Origin: Bacteroidales bacterium | GTDB taxonomy: Bacteria > Bacteroidota > Bacteroidia > Bacteroidales > F082 | Reading direction: 5' to 3' | Length of the DNA: 64,000 bases | Assembly (NCBI GenBank): GCA_019454985.1 | Contig: JACFNF010000004.1 | Coordinates: forward strand, 91,009-155,008 | In this document: positions 17,316 to 26,112 of the stretch, piece by piece | Numbering within the stretch: the stretch's first letter is position 1 | Layout of the letters: every line of letters starts with the position of its first letter | The notes under the pieces: generated by a model | What the model was told of the DNA's origin: nothing | Database searches by the model: none | Seen by the model: only the letters and a program-made list of their open reading frames with translations | Position numbers and translations under genes: made by a program

Positions 17316-19652
17316 ATGAAAGCACTTTTTTTTGTTTTATCCGTTGTTTTTGGCATTCAAATGAGTAGTGTGGCCCAGTACGAACATCGTCTCGACTTTT
17401 CTTCATCTGCAGCAGCCGACACTTGCGACGCGGTTCACTATCGCATCCACTTGCAACAAATTGATTTCACGGCAAAAACGATACAGGCCAAAACCATTGT
17501 CAGGCTGCGGCCAAAAGTAAACACAACCATCATTCCTCTCGAACTCAAAGCGCTTCAGGTCAGCTCGGTGAAACGTGGTCAACAGGATCTTGTTTTCACA
17601 CAATCCGGAAACAGGCTCGGCATCCAAATGGGAACTACAGTTCATCCGACCGATACGCTTGAGCTTGAAATCACTTATGGCGGTGCGCCGTTTCATGAAA
17701 GCTGGGGCGGGTTTCATTTCAGTGGAAATTATGCGTTTAACCTGGGTGTCGGGTTCGAGAGCGACCCACACAACCTTGGAAAGGCTTGGTTTCCGTGTGT
17801 GGACGATTTTCAGGACAGGGCTACTTATGATGTGTTGATCACGCTGCCGGAAGCCATGACGGGCGTCGGCGGCGGCATTTTGGCTGATACGACCCATCAC
17901 ACCAACGGTACCATCACCTGGGAATGGCAAATCAGGCAACCTATTCCCACTTATTTGGTTTCGGCAGCCGCCGGAAACTATGTTGTAAAAAAATACGACC
18001 TCCAAAGCCTTAACGGCATTCTCCCTGCCGCTATTTACACCCGACCCATTGATTCGGGTAAAATCAACAACACCTTCGCCCATCTTCAGGACATCGTCAA
18101 CATATTCGAAAATCGTTTCGGCCCCTACCCTTTTGATCGGGTGGGCTATGTTGGAACTGCTCTTGGCGCTATGGAGCATGTGGGCAATATTGCTTTCCCT
18201 CATTCATCCATCAGCGGCAACCTCAGCAATGAATATCTGCTGGCCCATGAGCTTTCGCATATGTGGTTCGGCAATCAGGTGACCTGCGCCGATGCCGGCG
18301 ATATGTGGCTGAACGAAGGTTGGGCAACTTTTTGTCACTATTTTTTCAAATATGATCTTTATGGCCCGAATATCTACCGCAACGAAATGAATGTCAACCA
18401 TTTAGATATTTTAAAAAACGCACATATCACCGACGGTTCTTATCTTCCGCTGCATGATGTACCCACAAACTACACCTACGGTACGACGGTTTATGATAAA
18501 GGGAGCACTGTGGTTCACACCTTGATGAACTATCTCGGCCAAGAGGTGTTTTTCGATGCCATAAAAGCCTATCTTCAGCAGTTTTCTTATCATCATGCCA
18601 GTTCGTACGACCTGCAGGATTTTCTGACTTCATATACCGGAACCGATATGCAGCCTTTTTTTGATGCCTGGGTTTTCACGGCGGGCACACCCCATTTTTC
18701 GATTGATTCAACACAAGTTATCCCGCAAAATGGTCAGTTCAAAGTGAAGCTTTTTATGAAGCAAAAACACAAAGGTGTTTCTCATATTTCGACAAAAAAC
18801 ATCATTGAAGTAGGTTTTATGGATGACAACTGGCAAATTCATACCGATACTATTCATTTTGATGGTCCAACGGACGTGACCGAAAAGACCCTGAGTTTTG
18901 CTCCTCTGTTGACGCTGGCTGATCCTTTCGACAAAACGGCTGATGCCACAACCGACTTTTCGGGTGTCCTTCGCACGGTTGGAGAAACTAATTATACGGG
19001 CATTAACTTCAAACTTATGGTTGACGCTCTTCCCGACTCAGCTTTTTACCGCGTAACCCATCACTGGGCAGCGCCCGACAGTTTGAAACAAGCCGTCGCC
19101 GGGCTTCGGCTATCGCCTTACCGGCATTGGCAGTTGTGCGGAATATTCCCCGAGGGGACAAAGATGCGTGGCCGTTTCTTTTACAGCAACAGCAACTCGC
19201 TTGATGGATCGCTTATCCTCACCGAACAAGATTCGGCTGTCATTCTCTACCGTACGTCGCCGGCTTCGGACTGGACGCCAGTTTCCCAGTTCCGCGAAGG
19301 TTTCTGGAATATCGGTTATATTACCGTAAACGATCTGAAGCCGGGACAATACACACTGGCAGTGTATGACAAAAATATCGTCGGACTGAACGAAAACCAG
19401 AGAAGCATTAACAATACCGTTAAAGCAGAGCCCAATCCGGCAACAGAAACCGTTAAACTAAGCTGGGATAAACCGCTTTCGGGAATCATTTCGGTGTATG
19501 ACGGCAGCGGCAGGTTGGCTGTCCGGCATTCGGTGACAGAAAAAGACTCGGTTCGTTTTTCATTAGATGGCTGGGCCAAAGGTCTTTATTTTGTCGAACT
19601 GCGCGATCATGATGCTTATCTGACAGGCTATTCACGATTTATCGTTCAGTAA
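17316..19652 (+). CDS. M1-family zinc aminopeptidase with T9SS sorting domain
   Basis: 778 residues from the ATG at 17316 (a longer frame from 17256 lacks a good start). Signal peptide ends at SSVAQ. The M1 catalytic domain has HELSH (311-315) and Glu334 eighteen residues later (WLNEGWATF), giving the HExxH-x18-E zinc site, and GAMEH (284-288) in place of the usual GAMEN exopeptidase motif. The last ~75 residues form a type A T9SS C-terminal domain (AEPNPATETVKLSW ... GLYFVELRD ... YSRFIVQ), so the enzyme is exported and probably anchored at the surface, where it would trim peptides. Confidence 0.93.
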   Translation: MKALFFVLSVVFGIQMSSVAQYEHRLDFSSSAAADTCDAVHYRIHLQQIDFTAKTIQAKTIVRLRPKVNTTIIPLELKALQVSSVKRGQQDLVFTQSGNRLGIQMGTTVHPTDTLELEITYGGAPFHESWGGFHFSGNYAFNLGVGFESDPHNLGKAWFPCVDDFQDRATYDVLITLPEAMTGVGGGILADTTHHTNGTITWEWQIRQPIPTYLVSAAAGNYVVKKYDLQSLNGILPAAIYTRPIDSGKINNTFAHLQDIVNIFENRFGPYPFDRVGYVGTALGAMEHVGNIAFPHSSISGNLSNEYLLAHELSHMWFGNQVTCADAGDMWLNEGWATFCHYFFKYDLYGPNIYRNEMNVNHLDILKNAHITDGSYLPLHDVPTNYTYGTTVYDKGSTVVHTLMNYLGQEVFFDAIKAYLQQFSYHHASSYDLQDFLTSYTGTDMQPFFDAWVFTAGTPHFSIDSTQVIPQNGQFKVKLFMKQKHKGVSHISTKNIIEVGFMDDNWQIHTDTIHFDGPTDVTEKTLSFAPLLTLADPFDKTADATTDFSGVLRTVGETNYTGINFKLMVDALPDSAFYRVTHHWAAPDSLKQAVAGLRLSPYRHWQLCGIFPEGTKMRGRFFYSNSNSLDGSLILTEQDSAVILYRTSPASDWTPVSQFREGFWNIGYITVNDLKPGQYTLAVYDKNIVGLNENQRSINNTVKAEPNPATETVKLSWDKPLSGIISVYDGSGRLAVRHSVTEKDSVRFSLDGWAKGLYFVELRDHDAYLTGYSRFIVQ

Positions 19653-19713
19653 AATAGCCTCAAAATTTTCTGAAAAAAGAAAATCTCTATTCTGCAGAAA
19701 AAATTGAAATCAC

Positions 19714-20184
19714 ATGAAAACCCATCACTTTTTCCTTCGAACAGTCGGCCTTTCGTTTGTCTTTGGACTGCTGATTTTCTTTGTTTCGGGCTGTAAAAAA
19801 GAAAAAGAAACATGGATGTGGTGTTCCGACTGCACAATTGAAACCATCACAGGTGCTTACAAAGGCAAAGCCAGTCATTTGAAGTATCTGAATGATTCCA
19901 CTTACCAGGAGACAACCGATAAAGATGTTTACGCCAACCTGAACAGCGAAAACAGCCAGCTGACGGTAGAAATTGGTATCGTGAATCTGTTTCACATGAA
20001 TTTTAGCGGTGCCTATAACAACCAGTATTATATTGAGTTACCCGGGTCGGGAGGACAATTTTCAGCTAAAATCTTACGCCATGGCGAAAAAATCAAGCTC
20101 GTTGGCATCGCAAAAAAGTTTCACGAAAATCATGGAGTTACTGAGACAGCGGAACTTATAGATTTTGAGATTTACAAAGAGTGA
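19714..20184 (+). CDS. Small lipoprotein of unknown function
   Basis: 156 residues. Signal peptide with lipobox ending at Cys27 (FFVSGC), then a charged KKEKE spacer and a CSDC pair. The mature part alternates short strands (ITGAYKGKASHLKYL, SQLTVEIGIV, KIKLVGIAKKF), suggesting a small beta-barrel or lipocalin-like fold. I do not recognise the family. It stands 61 bases after the M1 peptidase gene and may share its transcript. Confidence 0.7.
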   Translation: MKTHHFFLRTVGLSFVFGLLIFFVSGCKKEKETWMWCSDCTIETITGAYKGKASHLKYLNDSTYQETTDKDVYANLNSENSQLTVEIGIVNLFHMNFSGAYNNQYYIELPGSGGQFSAKILRHGEKIKLVGIAKKFHENHGVTETAELIDFEIYKE

Positions 20185-20220
20185 GGTTGATTTAGTTTTT
20201 CCGATCTGAATTTATGAGTT

Positions 20221-21480
20221 TTAGCCCAATTGAAGGTTCTCGCGAATACTGTTAAACGAGCGTGAGAACAGAAGCGAAGCGGTCAGCAACATACCAGCAG
20301 CAAAAGTAAAGGTAAGTGAAACACCGGCTTGATCGGCGATATAGCCCAAAATGAGGCTTCCGACAGGCGTAAATCCAATGAACGACATACTGTAAAACGA
20401 CAATACCCTTCCGCGGAGGTCTTCGTCCACCACCGTTTGCAACAATGTATTGGTTGCCGAAAACTGGGTAATCATTCCAAACCCGCTGAAGTACAATACA
20501 ATGACAGAGAAAGCCGGCCATACAGACCAACTGAAGATAAGTAAGCCAATCGAAAAGGTAAGTGCCGAAAAACGGATGATGGCCGGCAAAGGTTTCACGC
20601 TCGGCCGGGTAGCCAGATATAAGGCGCCTGTGAGAGCGCCGGCTCCAACGGCTCCGGTAAGAAAGCCCAGCAGCTGTGAATCGCCACGAAGAATATCGCG
20701 GGCAAAAACAGGCAGAAACGACTGAAAAGGGAGGCCGAAAGTGGCTGTCACCATCACTAACATAATCATTGAGCGGGCAGGCTTGAAATTCCAGGTAAAC
20801 GCAAAACCTTCCGACAGATCGTGCCAAAGCGAGGTTTGTTTCTTCTGTACCTTTCGCACCGAAACCCGCATCAGCATCAAGGCAATGAGCATAGCCATGA
20901 ACGAAAAACCATTGATAAGAAAACACACGGCTTCGCCATATAAGGCAACGAGTACGCCGCCAATGCCTGGACCGAGAAAACGTGCTGTGTTTACCAGGGT
21001 TGAGTTCAATGCCACCGCATTGGGGATCAGCCGTTTATCGCCAATCATATCCAACAAAAAAGCATGTCGGAAAGGGGTGTCGAACGAAAGCGCAATACCA
21101 TTGATGATCACGATGACCAAAATTAACGTAACGGTGATGGTATCAGTGAAGACCAGAATTGCCATGAGGAAAGCTGCCGTCATCGAAACAGCCTGAGTGA
21201 TTTTGAGGATTTGCTGACGATTCAGACGATCGGCAAAGACCCCTGCAAAAGGAGTAAGAAACAAGCCCGGAATCTGCCCGGCAAATCCAACCAAACCAAG
21301 ATAGAAAGCCGAGTTGGTCAAACGGTAAACCAACCATCCCAACGCCAGATTCTGAATCCATGTTCCCATGAGGGAGACTAATCCTGCGTAGAAAAACAAA
21401 CGAAAATTCCGGCTTTCCAAAGCCCTGAAAGCAAACCGAAAACTCTCCCACAAATTGCCCAAATCCAAACGTTTGCCCAT
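20221..21480 (-). CDS. MFS transporter (MFS_3/EntS-like exporter)
   Basis: 419 residues from the ATG at 21480; a TTG at 21501 is in frame but lies on top of the predicted promoter. Twelve hydrophobic segments are expected. The N-terminal SRNFRLFFYAGLVSLMGTWIQNLALGWLVYRLT region and FAGVFADRLNRQQIL loop (between helices 2 and 3) are typical of the MFS_3 group, which includes the enterobactin exporter EntS and many drug or siderophore exporters. Substrate cannot be told. Divergent from the adenine deaminase gene. Confidence 0.88.
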   Translation of the reverse strand: MGKRLDLGNLWESFRFAFRALESRNFRLFFYAGLVSLMGTWIQNLALGWLVYRLTNSAFYLGLVGFAGQIPGLFLTPFAGVFADRLNRQQILKITQAVSMTAAFLMAILVFTDTITVTLILVIVIINGIALSFDTPFRHAFLLDMIGDKRLIPNAVALNSTLVNTARFLGPGIGGVLVALYGEAVCFLINGFSFMAMLIALMLMRVSVRKVQKKQTSLWHDLSEGFAFTWNFKPARSMIMLVMVTATFGLPFQSFLPVFARDILRGDSQLLGFLTGAVGAGALTGALYLATRPSVKPLPAIIRFSALTFSIGLLIFSWSVWPAFSVIVLYFSGFGMITQFSATNTLLQTVVDEDLRGRVLSFYSMSFIGFTPVGSLILGYIADQAGVSLTFTFAAGMLLTASLLFSRSFNSIRENLQLG

Positions 21481-21498
21481 ATCCGATTTTTCAAAAGA

Positions 21499-21534
21499 CA
21501 AAGATACGATTTGCCTGCCGATACTTGTTTCAAA
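21499..21534 (-). promoter_or_regulatory. Candidate promoter of the MFS gene
   Basis: On the minus strand TTTG (21531-21534) and TATCTTTG (21499-21506) are separated by 24 bases, one more than the usual range. The start codon is at 21480. Confidence 0.5.
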
Positions 21535-21555
21535 AACAGTTGTCCGCGATTTATG

Positions 21556-21563
21556 TAACTTTG
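21556..21563 (+). promoter_or_regulatory. Candidate -7 element of the adenine deaminase gene
   Basis: TAACTTTG matches TAnnTTTG, 22 bases before the ATG at 21585. The nearest TTG lies 13 bases upstream, closer than normal. Confidence 0.4.
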
Positions 21564-21584
21564 CTTTTCAATCCATTTAAAAAG

Positions 21585-23225
21585 ATGAAAAATGCTCCTT
21601 CATTCCGTATCAGCGGACAGGTGGTTGACCTGATAAACGACCAGATTTTTCCGGGCATAGTGGAAGTTGCTGATGGCCGGGTTGTTTCGATCACCAAAAC
21701 CGACTCAGCCGATCCCCGATACATCATGCCGGGTTTTGTTGACGCCCACATTCATATTGAGAGCTCCATGCTCACGCCTGCGGCTTTTGCACGTTTAGCG
21801 GTGGTTCACGGCACCGTGGCCACTGTTTCCGACCCGCATGAAATTGCCAACGTGCTTGGCGTTGAAGGGGTACATTTTATGATTGAAAACGGAAAAAAAA
21901 TACCTTTTAAATTCTATTTTGGCGCACCAAGCTGCGTTCCGGCCACCACATTTGAAAGCTCAGGCGCTGTTTTGGGCATCAAAGAACTTGACGCTCTTTT
22001 ATCTATGCCCGAGATTCCTTATCTAGCCGAGATGATGAATTACCCGGGTGTGTTGTACCATGATCCGGAAGTGGAGGCCAAGCTAGAACTTGCCAAAAAA
22101 CACGGCAAGCCTGTTGACGGCCATGCACCCGGCCTTACCGGCGAGCAAGCCCGCCTTTATGCACAGGCCGGAATCACCACCGATCACGAATGCTTCACCA
22201 TGGAGGAAGCACTCGACAAAATCCGTTACGGCATGAAAATTCAAATCAGGGAAGGAAGTGCCGCAAAAAATTTCGATGCGCTGATTCCGCTCATGGACAA
22301 CCATGCTGACAAAGTACTTTTTTGCAGCGACGACAAACATCCCGACGATTTGGTAAAAGGTCACATCAATGAGTTGGCTCGACGTGCCATCGCTCTGGGC
22401 TATCCGCCGATGAAGGTGTTAAAAAGCTGCATTCTCAATCCTATCCGGCATTATTCGTTAGATGTCGGATTGCTTCAGCCGGGCGATGCTGCCGATTTTA
22501 TCGTTGTGGATAATTTGAAAACATTTAATGTACAAAGAACATTCATCAACGGCATCAAAGTGGCCGAAAACGGTAAAAGCCTGATCAACACGCCGCAATC
22601 AAGCCACCCAAACCGTTTTGAGGCTCATCCGCTAAGCCTTTCCGACTTGCAGATACCGGCCGGCAACAAAAAAATCAGGATCATAGAGGTCATCGAAGGC
22701 CAGCTCATCACCAAAACCATTTTGGATTTTCCCAAGGTTGAAAAGGGATATATGGTCAGCGATACTGAGCGTGACTATTTGAAGATCATGGTTTTAAACC
22801 GGTACGAACCTTCAAAAGCCTCCTTTGGATTTATTCACAATTTCGGGATGATACAAGGCGCTTTAGCCTCAACGGTCGCCCATGATTCACACAACCTTAT
22901 TGCGGTCGGGGTTGATGATGAGAGCCTGTTGCGCACAGTAAATCAGCTTATTGATTCAAAAGGAGGCATTGCTGTTGTTTGTGGTGACGAAGAAATTCTA
23001 TTGCCTCTTCCAGTAGCCGGTTTGATGTCGGATGCCGATGGTTATGAGGTAGCAAAGGCCTACGAAGCTGCCAATGCGCTTGCAAAAAAAACCGGAACTC
23101 CGCTTCACGCGCCTTTCATGACACTCTCGTTCATGGCTCTTTTGGTGATCCCTCAACTCAAAATCAGCGACAAAGGCTTGTTCGATGGCGAAAAATTCTG
23201 CATGACCCAGCTCGAAGTTGATTAA
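21585..23225 (+). CDS. ade: Adenine deaminase
   Basis: 546 residues from the ATG at 21585; the frame upstream to 21525 has only a TTG. It converts adenine to hypoxanthine and ammonia in purine salvage. Amidohydrolase motifs: PGFVDAHIHIESSML (first metal His pair), SDPHEIANVLG, DGHAPGLTG, a CSDDKHPDDL loop, and NPIRHYSLDVGLLQPGDAADFIVVD. The C-terminal half has the AdeC-specific SFGFIHNFG and HDSHNLIAVG segments. Length is normal. It is transcribed alone. Confidence 0.95.
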   Translation: MKNAPSFRISGQVVDLINDQIFPGIVEVADGRVVSITKTDSADPRYIMPGFVDAHIHIESSMLTPAAFARLAVVHGTVATVSDPHEIANVLGVEGVHFMIENGKKIPFKFYFGAPSCVPATTFESSGAVLGIKELDALLSMPEIPYLAEMMNYPGVLYHDPEVEAKLELAKKHGKPVDGHAPGLTGEQARLYAQAGITTDHECFTMEEALDKIRYGMKIQIREGSAAKNFDALIPLMDNHADKVLFCSDDKHPDDLVKGHINELARRAIALGYPPMKVLKSCILNPIRHYSLDVGLLQPGDAADFIVVDNLKTFNVQRTFINGIKVAENGKSLINTPQSSHPNRFEAHPLSLSDLQIPAGNKKIRIIEVIEGQLITKTILDFPKVEKGYMVSDTERDYLKIMVLNRYEPSKASFGFIHNFGMIQGALASTVAHDSHNLIAVGVDDESLLRTVNQLIDSKGGIAVVCGDEEILLPLPVAGLMSDADGYEVAKAYEAANALAKKTGTPLHAPFMTLSFMALLVIPQLKISDKGLFDGEKFCMTQLEVD

Positions 23226-23328
23226 CGATTGTTTTTTAATCAACACATTATCAATATTATATCCCTAAATTTTACCTTCTAATTTAGACTAGCTCTATTT
23301 TAGGGAATTATCGAAATATTCATATATG

Positions 23329-23352
23329 TTACTGTTAATAAATAAACAGTAA
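23329..23352. promoter_or_regulatory. Inverted repeat, probable operator of the ArsR-type gene
   Basis: TTACTGTT and AACAGTAA form perfect 8-bp arms around an 8-base AT spacer. The site ends 4 bases before the TATTTTTG -7 element at 23357-23364, the position expected for autorepression by a winged-helix dimer. Confidence 0.6.
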
Positions 23353-23356
23353 TGCT

Positions 23357-23364
23357 TATTTTTG
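23357..23364 (+). promoter_or_regulatory. -7 element of the ArsR-type regulator gene
   Basis: TATTTTTG, exact TAnnTTTG match, 22 bases before the ATG at 23386. Confidence 0.5.
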
Positions 23365-23385
23365 CAAAAATTTAAGAGTATTTGC

Positions 23386-23694
23386 ATGGAACCGATCAAC
23401 CTAAGTGCGGCAAAATTAGAACAAATGGCTTCGAAGCTCAAAGCGATTGCACACCCTGTCCGCATTGCCATTATTGAGATGCTTGCAGGATCAAAGTGCC
23501 TGAGTGTTACAGAAATATATCTTTTGTTAGACATTGAGCAGGCTGCGGCATCGCATCATCTCAACATCATGAAGAATAAAGGCATTCTGAACTCGAAACG
23601 TGAAGGGAAGAAAATCTACTATTCGCTTCAGAACGAGGCTCTTGCCGATATTATGAACTGTATCAACAAGGCTAAAGAACTCGAAAGAAAATAG
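23386..23694 (+). CDS. ArsR-family winged-helix transcriptional regulator
   Basis: 102 residues from the ATG at 23386 (a TTG at 23362 falls inside the -7 element). The winged helix-turn-helix is clear: LKAIAHPVRIAIIEML, CLSVTEIYLLLDIEQAAASHHLNIMKNKGIL, then the wing KREGKKIYYSLQ. The metal-binding CxC of ArsR/SmtB sensors is absent from the recognition-helix region, so the signal is probably not arsenic or zinc. Only two cysteines occur, far apart in sequence (LAGSKCLS and MNCINK); a redox role is possible but untested. No target gene is adjacent on the same strand, so it may mainly regulate itself and distant genes. Confidence 0.88.
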   Translation: MEPINLSAAKLEQMASKLKAIAHPVRIAIIEMLAGSKCLSVTEIYLLLDIEQAAASHHLNIMKNKGILNSKREGKKIYYSLQNEALADIMNCINKAKELERK

Positions 23695-23730
23695 CATTAT
23701 TGTGAAAAGCGGAAGCGTAAAGATGCATTT

Positions 23731-25590
23731 CTAAGGACTGTCTTCCGCATTTTCTGAATTCGTTTTATCCGTTTGACTAACAATCTTCCACTCTTCTTCC
23801 AAGTCCCAGTTTGCTCTGATTTCCACCTCTTTTTCAAAGAAGAATACACTTTCGGGCTGTAAACCTTTCGTAAGGTTTCCGGTATCCCACCTTCCGTTCT
23901 TGTTTTGATCCAACACGGCTTTTAGCGTATATTTTCCTGGCCTTAGATTTTCATAGGTCAGCTTTTTCGTTCCGGCAATGACACGTTGTGAGATCATCTC
24001 CCCTTTTGACTGCCACAACTGTATGAGGAATGGTGTATCCACATCGGGTGAAATACTGATAATGAAATTTCCGTAATCGCTTAGAGGCGGTACCTTGAAC
24101 CGGATATCCACCGTATCGTTATGTCGTCCGCTCAGCCCGAAAAACACCGAGTCGGGAAATCTGATCCGAAAATCGGATTCAGGAGCAAAAGGCGGATGAT
24201 CAAAAAGGTATTTGAGGCCGATACTATCTTCTTTGACAAAATGAAGCTGAGCCAACAAAGTATCGCCATTATGAATAATCCAGTTGGTATCGCGCATCTG
24301 ATAATGAACCACCGGTTCGGCAAACGAGAGCCGGAGTGGCTGACCGATATCGAGTTTGCTGCCCGACACATTGGTTGAAAAAGCAAGCGCTTTGAGGCTT
24401 TCTTTCTGTCGCGTTCTCCGGCTCGAAGAGGATATTTTTGGTTTGAGCGAGAGTGCAAGGGTGTCGTTAATCAGAGTATCGAGCCTAACAGTAACATGAA
24501 GTGAATCGAGGATACTGTCGCGAAAATACCAGAAGAGTGTATCCATCGCTGGATTAAAGCTTCTGAGCAGATGGAGCGAGTCAGGAACTTCTCCAAGTGG
24601 CTCAACCTCCACTTTCTGTGCCGGATAACGGAAAGCAAAGCGCAGCAAACCGGCAGAAGGCAATTCGGCGCGAAGCAGTTTCTGGGTGGAATCCACTTCA
24701 TTGAAAAGCCGTAGCCGATGGGTGCTGATTTGTGCAAAACGAACTGAATCGGCGAAAAGGCGTTCGGCATAGGCGATGCTGTCGCGCCGGTTGATTTCTT
24801 TTGCCGACAATCGCGCATTTGAAGAAGAAAGGCTATCGGCAGGCTGAAGGGTTGTATCAGCTGTTTTTGGCAACACAGAAGTCTTCAGCCATTCAGGTTG
24901 CACGGCCGAATCGGAAAAAGCAATGGCTTCACCACCTTTGTCATAGAGGAAATTGCTGTTTTTGTCTTCGAGGGCATACATCTTATACGGCTCGTTGCGC
25001 AGGTTACCCATTCTGAAATAGCCCTGTTTATTTGTTCGGGCCACATAATATGGTTTTCGCAGAAAAGGCAGCGAATCGGCCGGAACGCTGTCGCCCTCTA
25101 AACGATACAACAAAATAAAAGCTTCCTCGGCAGGCTTGTCGTCAAAGGCAAAGGCCACCTGACCGCGCAAAGCCATCGAATCTAAAGCCGGACCAGTGGA
25201 AAAAACAAAGGTGAAATCGGTTAGCGGATTACTCTCGGTCAAATCAACAATGGCATTGCCAAAAAAAAGGGTGTAAGTGGTCAGCGGTTTGAGATCTTCT
25301 TTGAACCTCACTTGCAATGTCTTTCCTTTTATTCGGTATTCAGGATTTTCCTGAGGTGGAGGCGAGATGAGTGCTTGCTGGTTGATTTTTTCAAGCCGGA
25401 TGAATTCATTGAAAGTAATCTCAACAATACGCCCCTGAAAGTTCACCGAATTGTTTTCGGGATGCGAAAAACGGATTTGCGGCGGAAGTGTATCTTTCGG
25501 GCCACCGGTAGGCATCACCGGATTGGCACAGCGCGCGAAAAACAGTAGGCCCGCCACAACCCAGAGAATCAACGAGTTTTTCAACCTCAT
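23731..25590 (-). CDS. Ig-like (Big_5) domain lipoprotein
   Basis: 619 residues from the ATG at 25590. The signal peptide ends at Cys21 (FFARC), a weak lipobox because of Arg at -1, but the next residues ANPVMPTGGPKDTLPP match the start of a family of Bacteroidota lipoproteins. A Big_5 Ig-like domain follows (about 30-135: PPQIRFSHPENNSVNFQG ... TYTLFFGNAIVDLTE). Then come a carboxypeptidase-regulatory-like module (GYFRMGNLRNEPYKMYALEDKN) and a second copy near the C-terminus (NLRPGKYTLKAVLDQNKNGRWDTG). Envelope-located; role unknown. It converges with the ArsR-type gene. Confidence 0.82.
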   Translation of the reverse strand: MRLKNSLILWVVAGLLFFARCANPVMPTGGPKDTLPPQIRFSHPENNSVNFQGRIVEITFNEFIRLEKINQQALISPPPQENPEYRIKGKTLQVRFKEDLKPLTTYTLFFGNAIVDLTESNPLTDFTFVFSTGPALDSMALRGQVAFAFDDKPAEEAFILLYRLEGDSVPADSLPFLRKPYYVARTNKQGYFRMGNLRNEPYKMYALEDKNSNFLYDKGGEAIAFSDSAVQPEWLKTSVLPKTADTTLQPADSLSSSNARLSAKEINRRDSIAYAERLFADSVRFAQISTHRLRLFNEVDSTQKLLRAELPSAGLLRFAFRYPAQKVEVEPLGEVPDSLHLLRSFNPAMDTLFWYFRDSILDSLHVTVRLDTLINDTLALSLKPKISSSSRRTRQKESLKALAFSTNVSGSKLDIGQPLRLSFAEPVVHYQMRDTNWIIHNGDTLLAQLHFVKEDSIGLKYLFDHPPFAPESDFRIRFPDSVFFGLSGRHNDTVDIRFKVPPLSDYGNFIISISPDVDTPFLIQLWQSKGEMISQRVIAGTKKLTYENLRPGKYTLKAVLDQNKNGRWDTGNLTKGLQPESVFFFEKEVEIRANWDLEEEWKIVSQTDKTNSENAEDSP

Positions 25591-25766
25591 CCGACTGAAT
25601 ATTATCCTGCAAAGATGCAAAAAAATGCCATGTGGCGAGTTTGCGTCATCAACAACTTCGAAGAGATAGTTTTTGAGGCCATGAGGTTTTTGTTTAGTTG
25701 TTTATGGGTTTATTCGTTTTTAAGTTAGAGATTGTTTTTTTAAAAGAAGAATGTTTTTCAGAAACA

Positions 25767-25838
25767 ATGGCAGAAAATCTTCAAACTTTCGAAGTACCGG
25801 GTACGCGGGCAGGCGCGAGCAGCAAGCTGCGCCGGTAA
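25767..25838 (+). other. GC-rich island with short reading frame and imperfect hairpin
   Basis: An ATG-to-TAA frame of 23 codons (MAENLQTFEV then PGTRAGASSKLRR) whose second half is much richer in G+C than its surroundings. Within it GGCGC-GAGCAGC and GCTGC-GCC can pair as an imperfect hairpin. It may be a mobile palindromic repeat rather than a gene. Confidence 0.3.
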
Positions 25839-25994
25839 TGAATAAAAAGCCTAACAAATCAAAGAACATATCCCTGCCAATCAACAAGTTACCGAGCAAT
25901 TATGAGAGATTGCAGCATTAGGCTTTTAAGGTGGAGAACAAGGCATAATCTCGAAAGAATTCTATGTTTATTGAAAACCAATGTGACAGTTTTA

Positions 25995-26046
25995 TTCGAC
26001 CCTGATGGGGTCGAACCAATCAACCCTCCCATCTTTCTTCGGTTGA
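25995..26046. repeat. Two consecutive inverted repeats (REP-like element)
   Basis: TTCGACCC / GGGTCGAA are perfect 8-bp arms around TGATG (25995-26015), followed at once by TCAACC / GGTTGA (26020-26046, 15-base spacer). The pair resembles short palindromic elements scattered between genes in Bacteroidota; copy number elsewhere in this genome is not visible. Confidence 0.4.
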
Positions 26047-26092
26047 AATTTGCGCTAGAAGCCCATCACTTCGTCAAGCCGCTAAAACGTTG

Positions 26093-26100
26093 TAGTTTTG
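26093..26100 (+). promoter_or_regulatory. Candidate -7 element of mutS2
   Basis: TAGTTTTG matches TAnnTTTG, 12 bases before the ATG at 26113. No -33 box seen. Confidence 0.35.
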
Positions 26101-26112
26101 CAATATATTTCT

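Larger units (their letters stand above)
25591..26112. other. 522-bp intergenic region with hairpin elements
   Basis: No convincing protein gene. It holds a GC-rich island with a 23-codon frame (25767-25838), two adjacent inverted repeats (25995-26046), and the -7 element of mutS2 (26093-26100). The remaining sequence is AT-rich without recognisable signals. A 79-codon frame from 25902 overlaps mutS2 and has no family resemblance. Confidence 0.6.

Noticed and set aside
23709..23748. Inverted repeat GCGGAAG / CTTCCGC between the ArsR-type and Ig-like genes
   Set aside because: Only 7-bp arms with a 26-base loop, partly inside the end of the Ig-like gene, and no T run on the stem.
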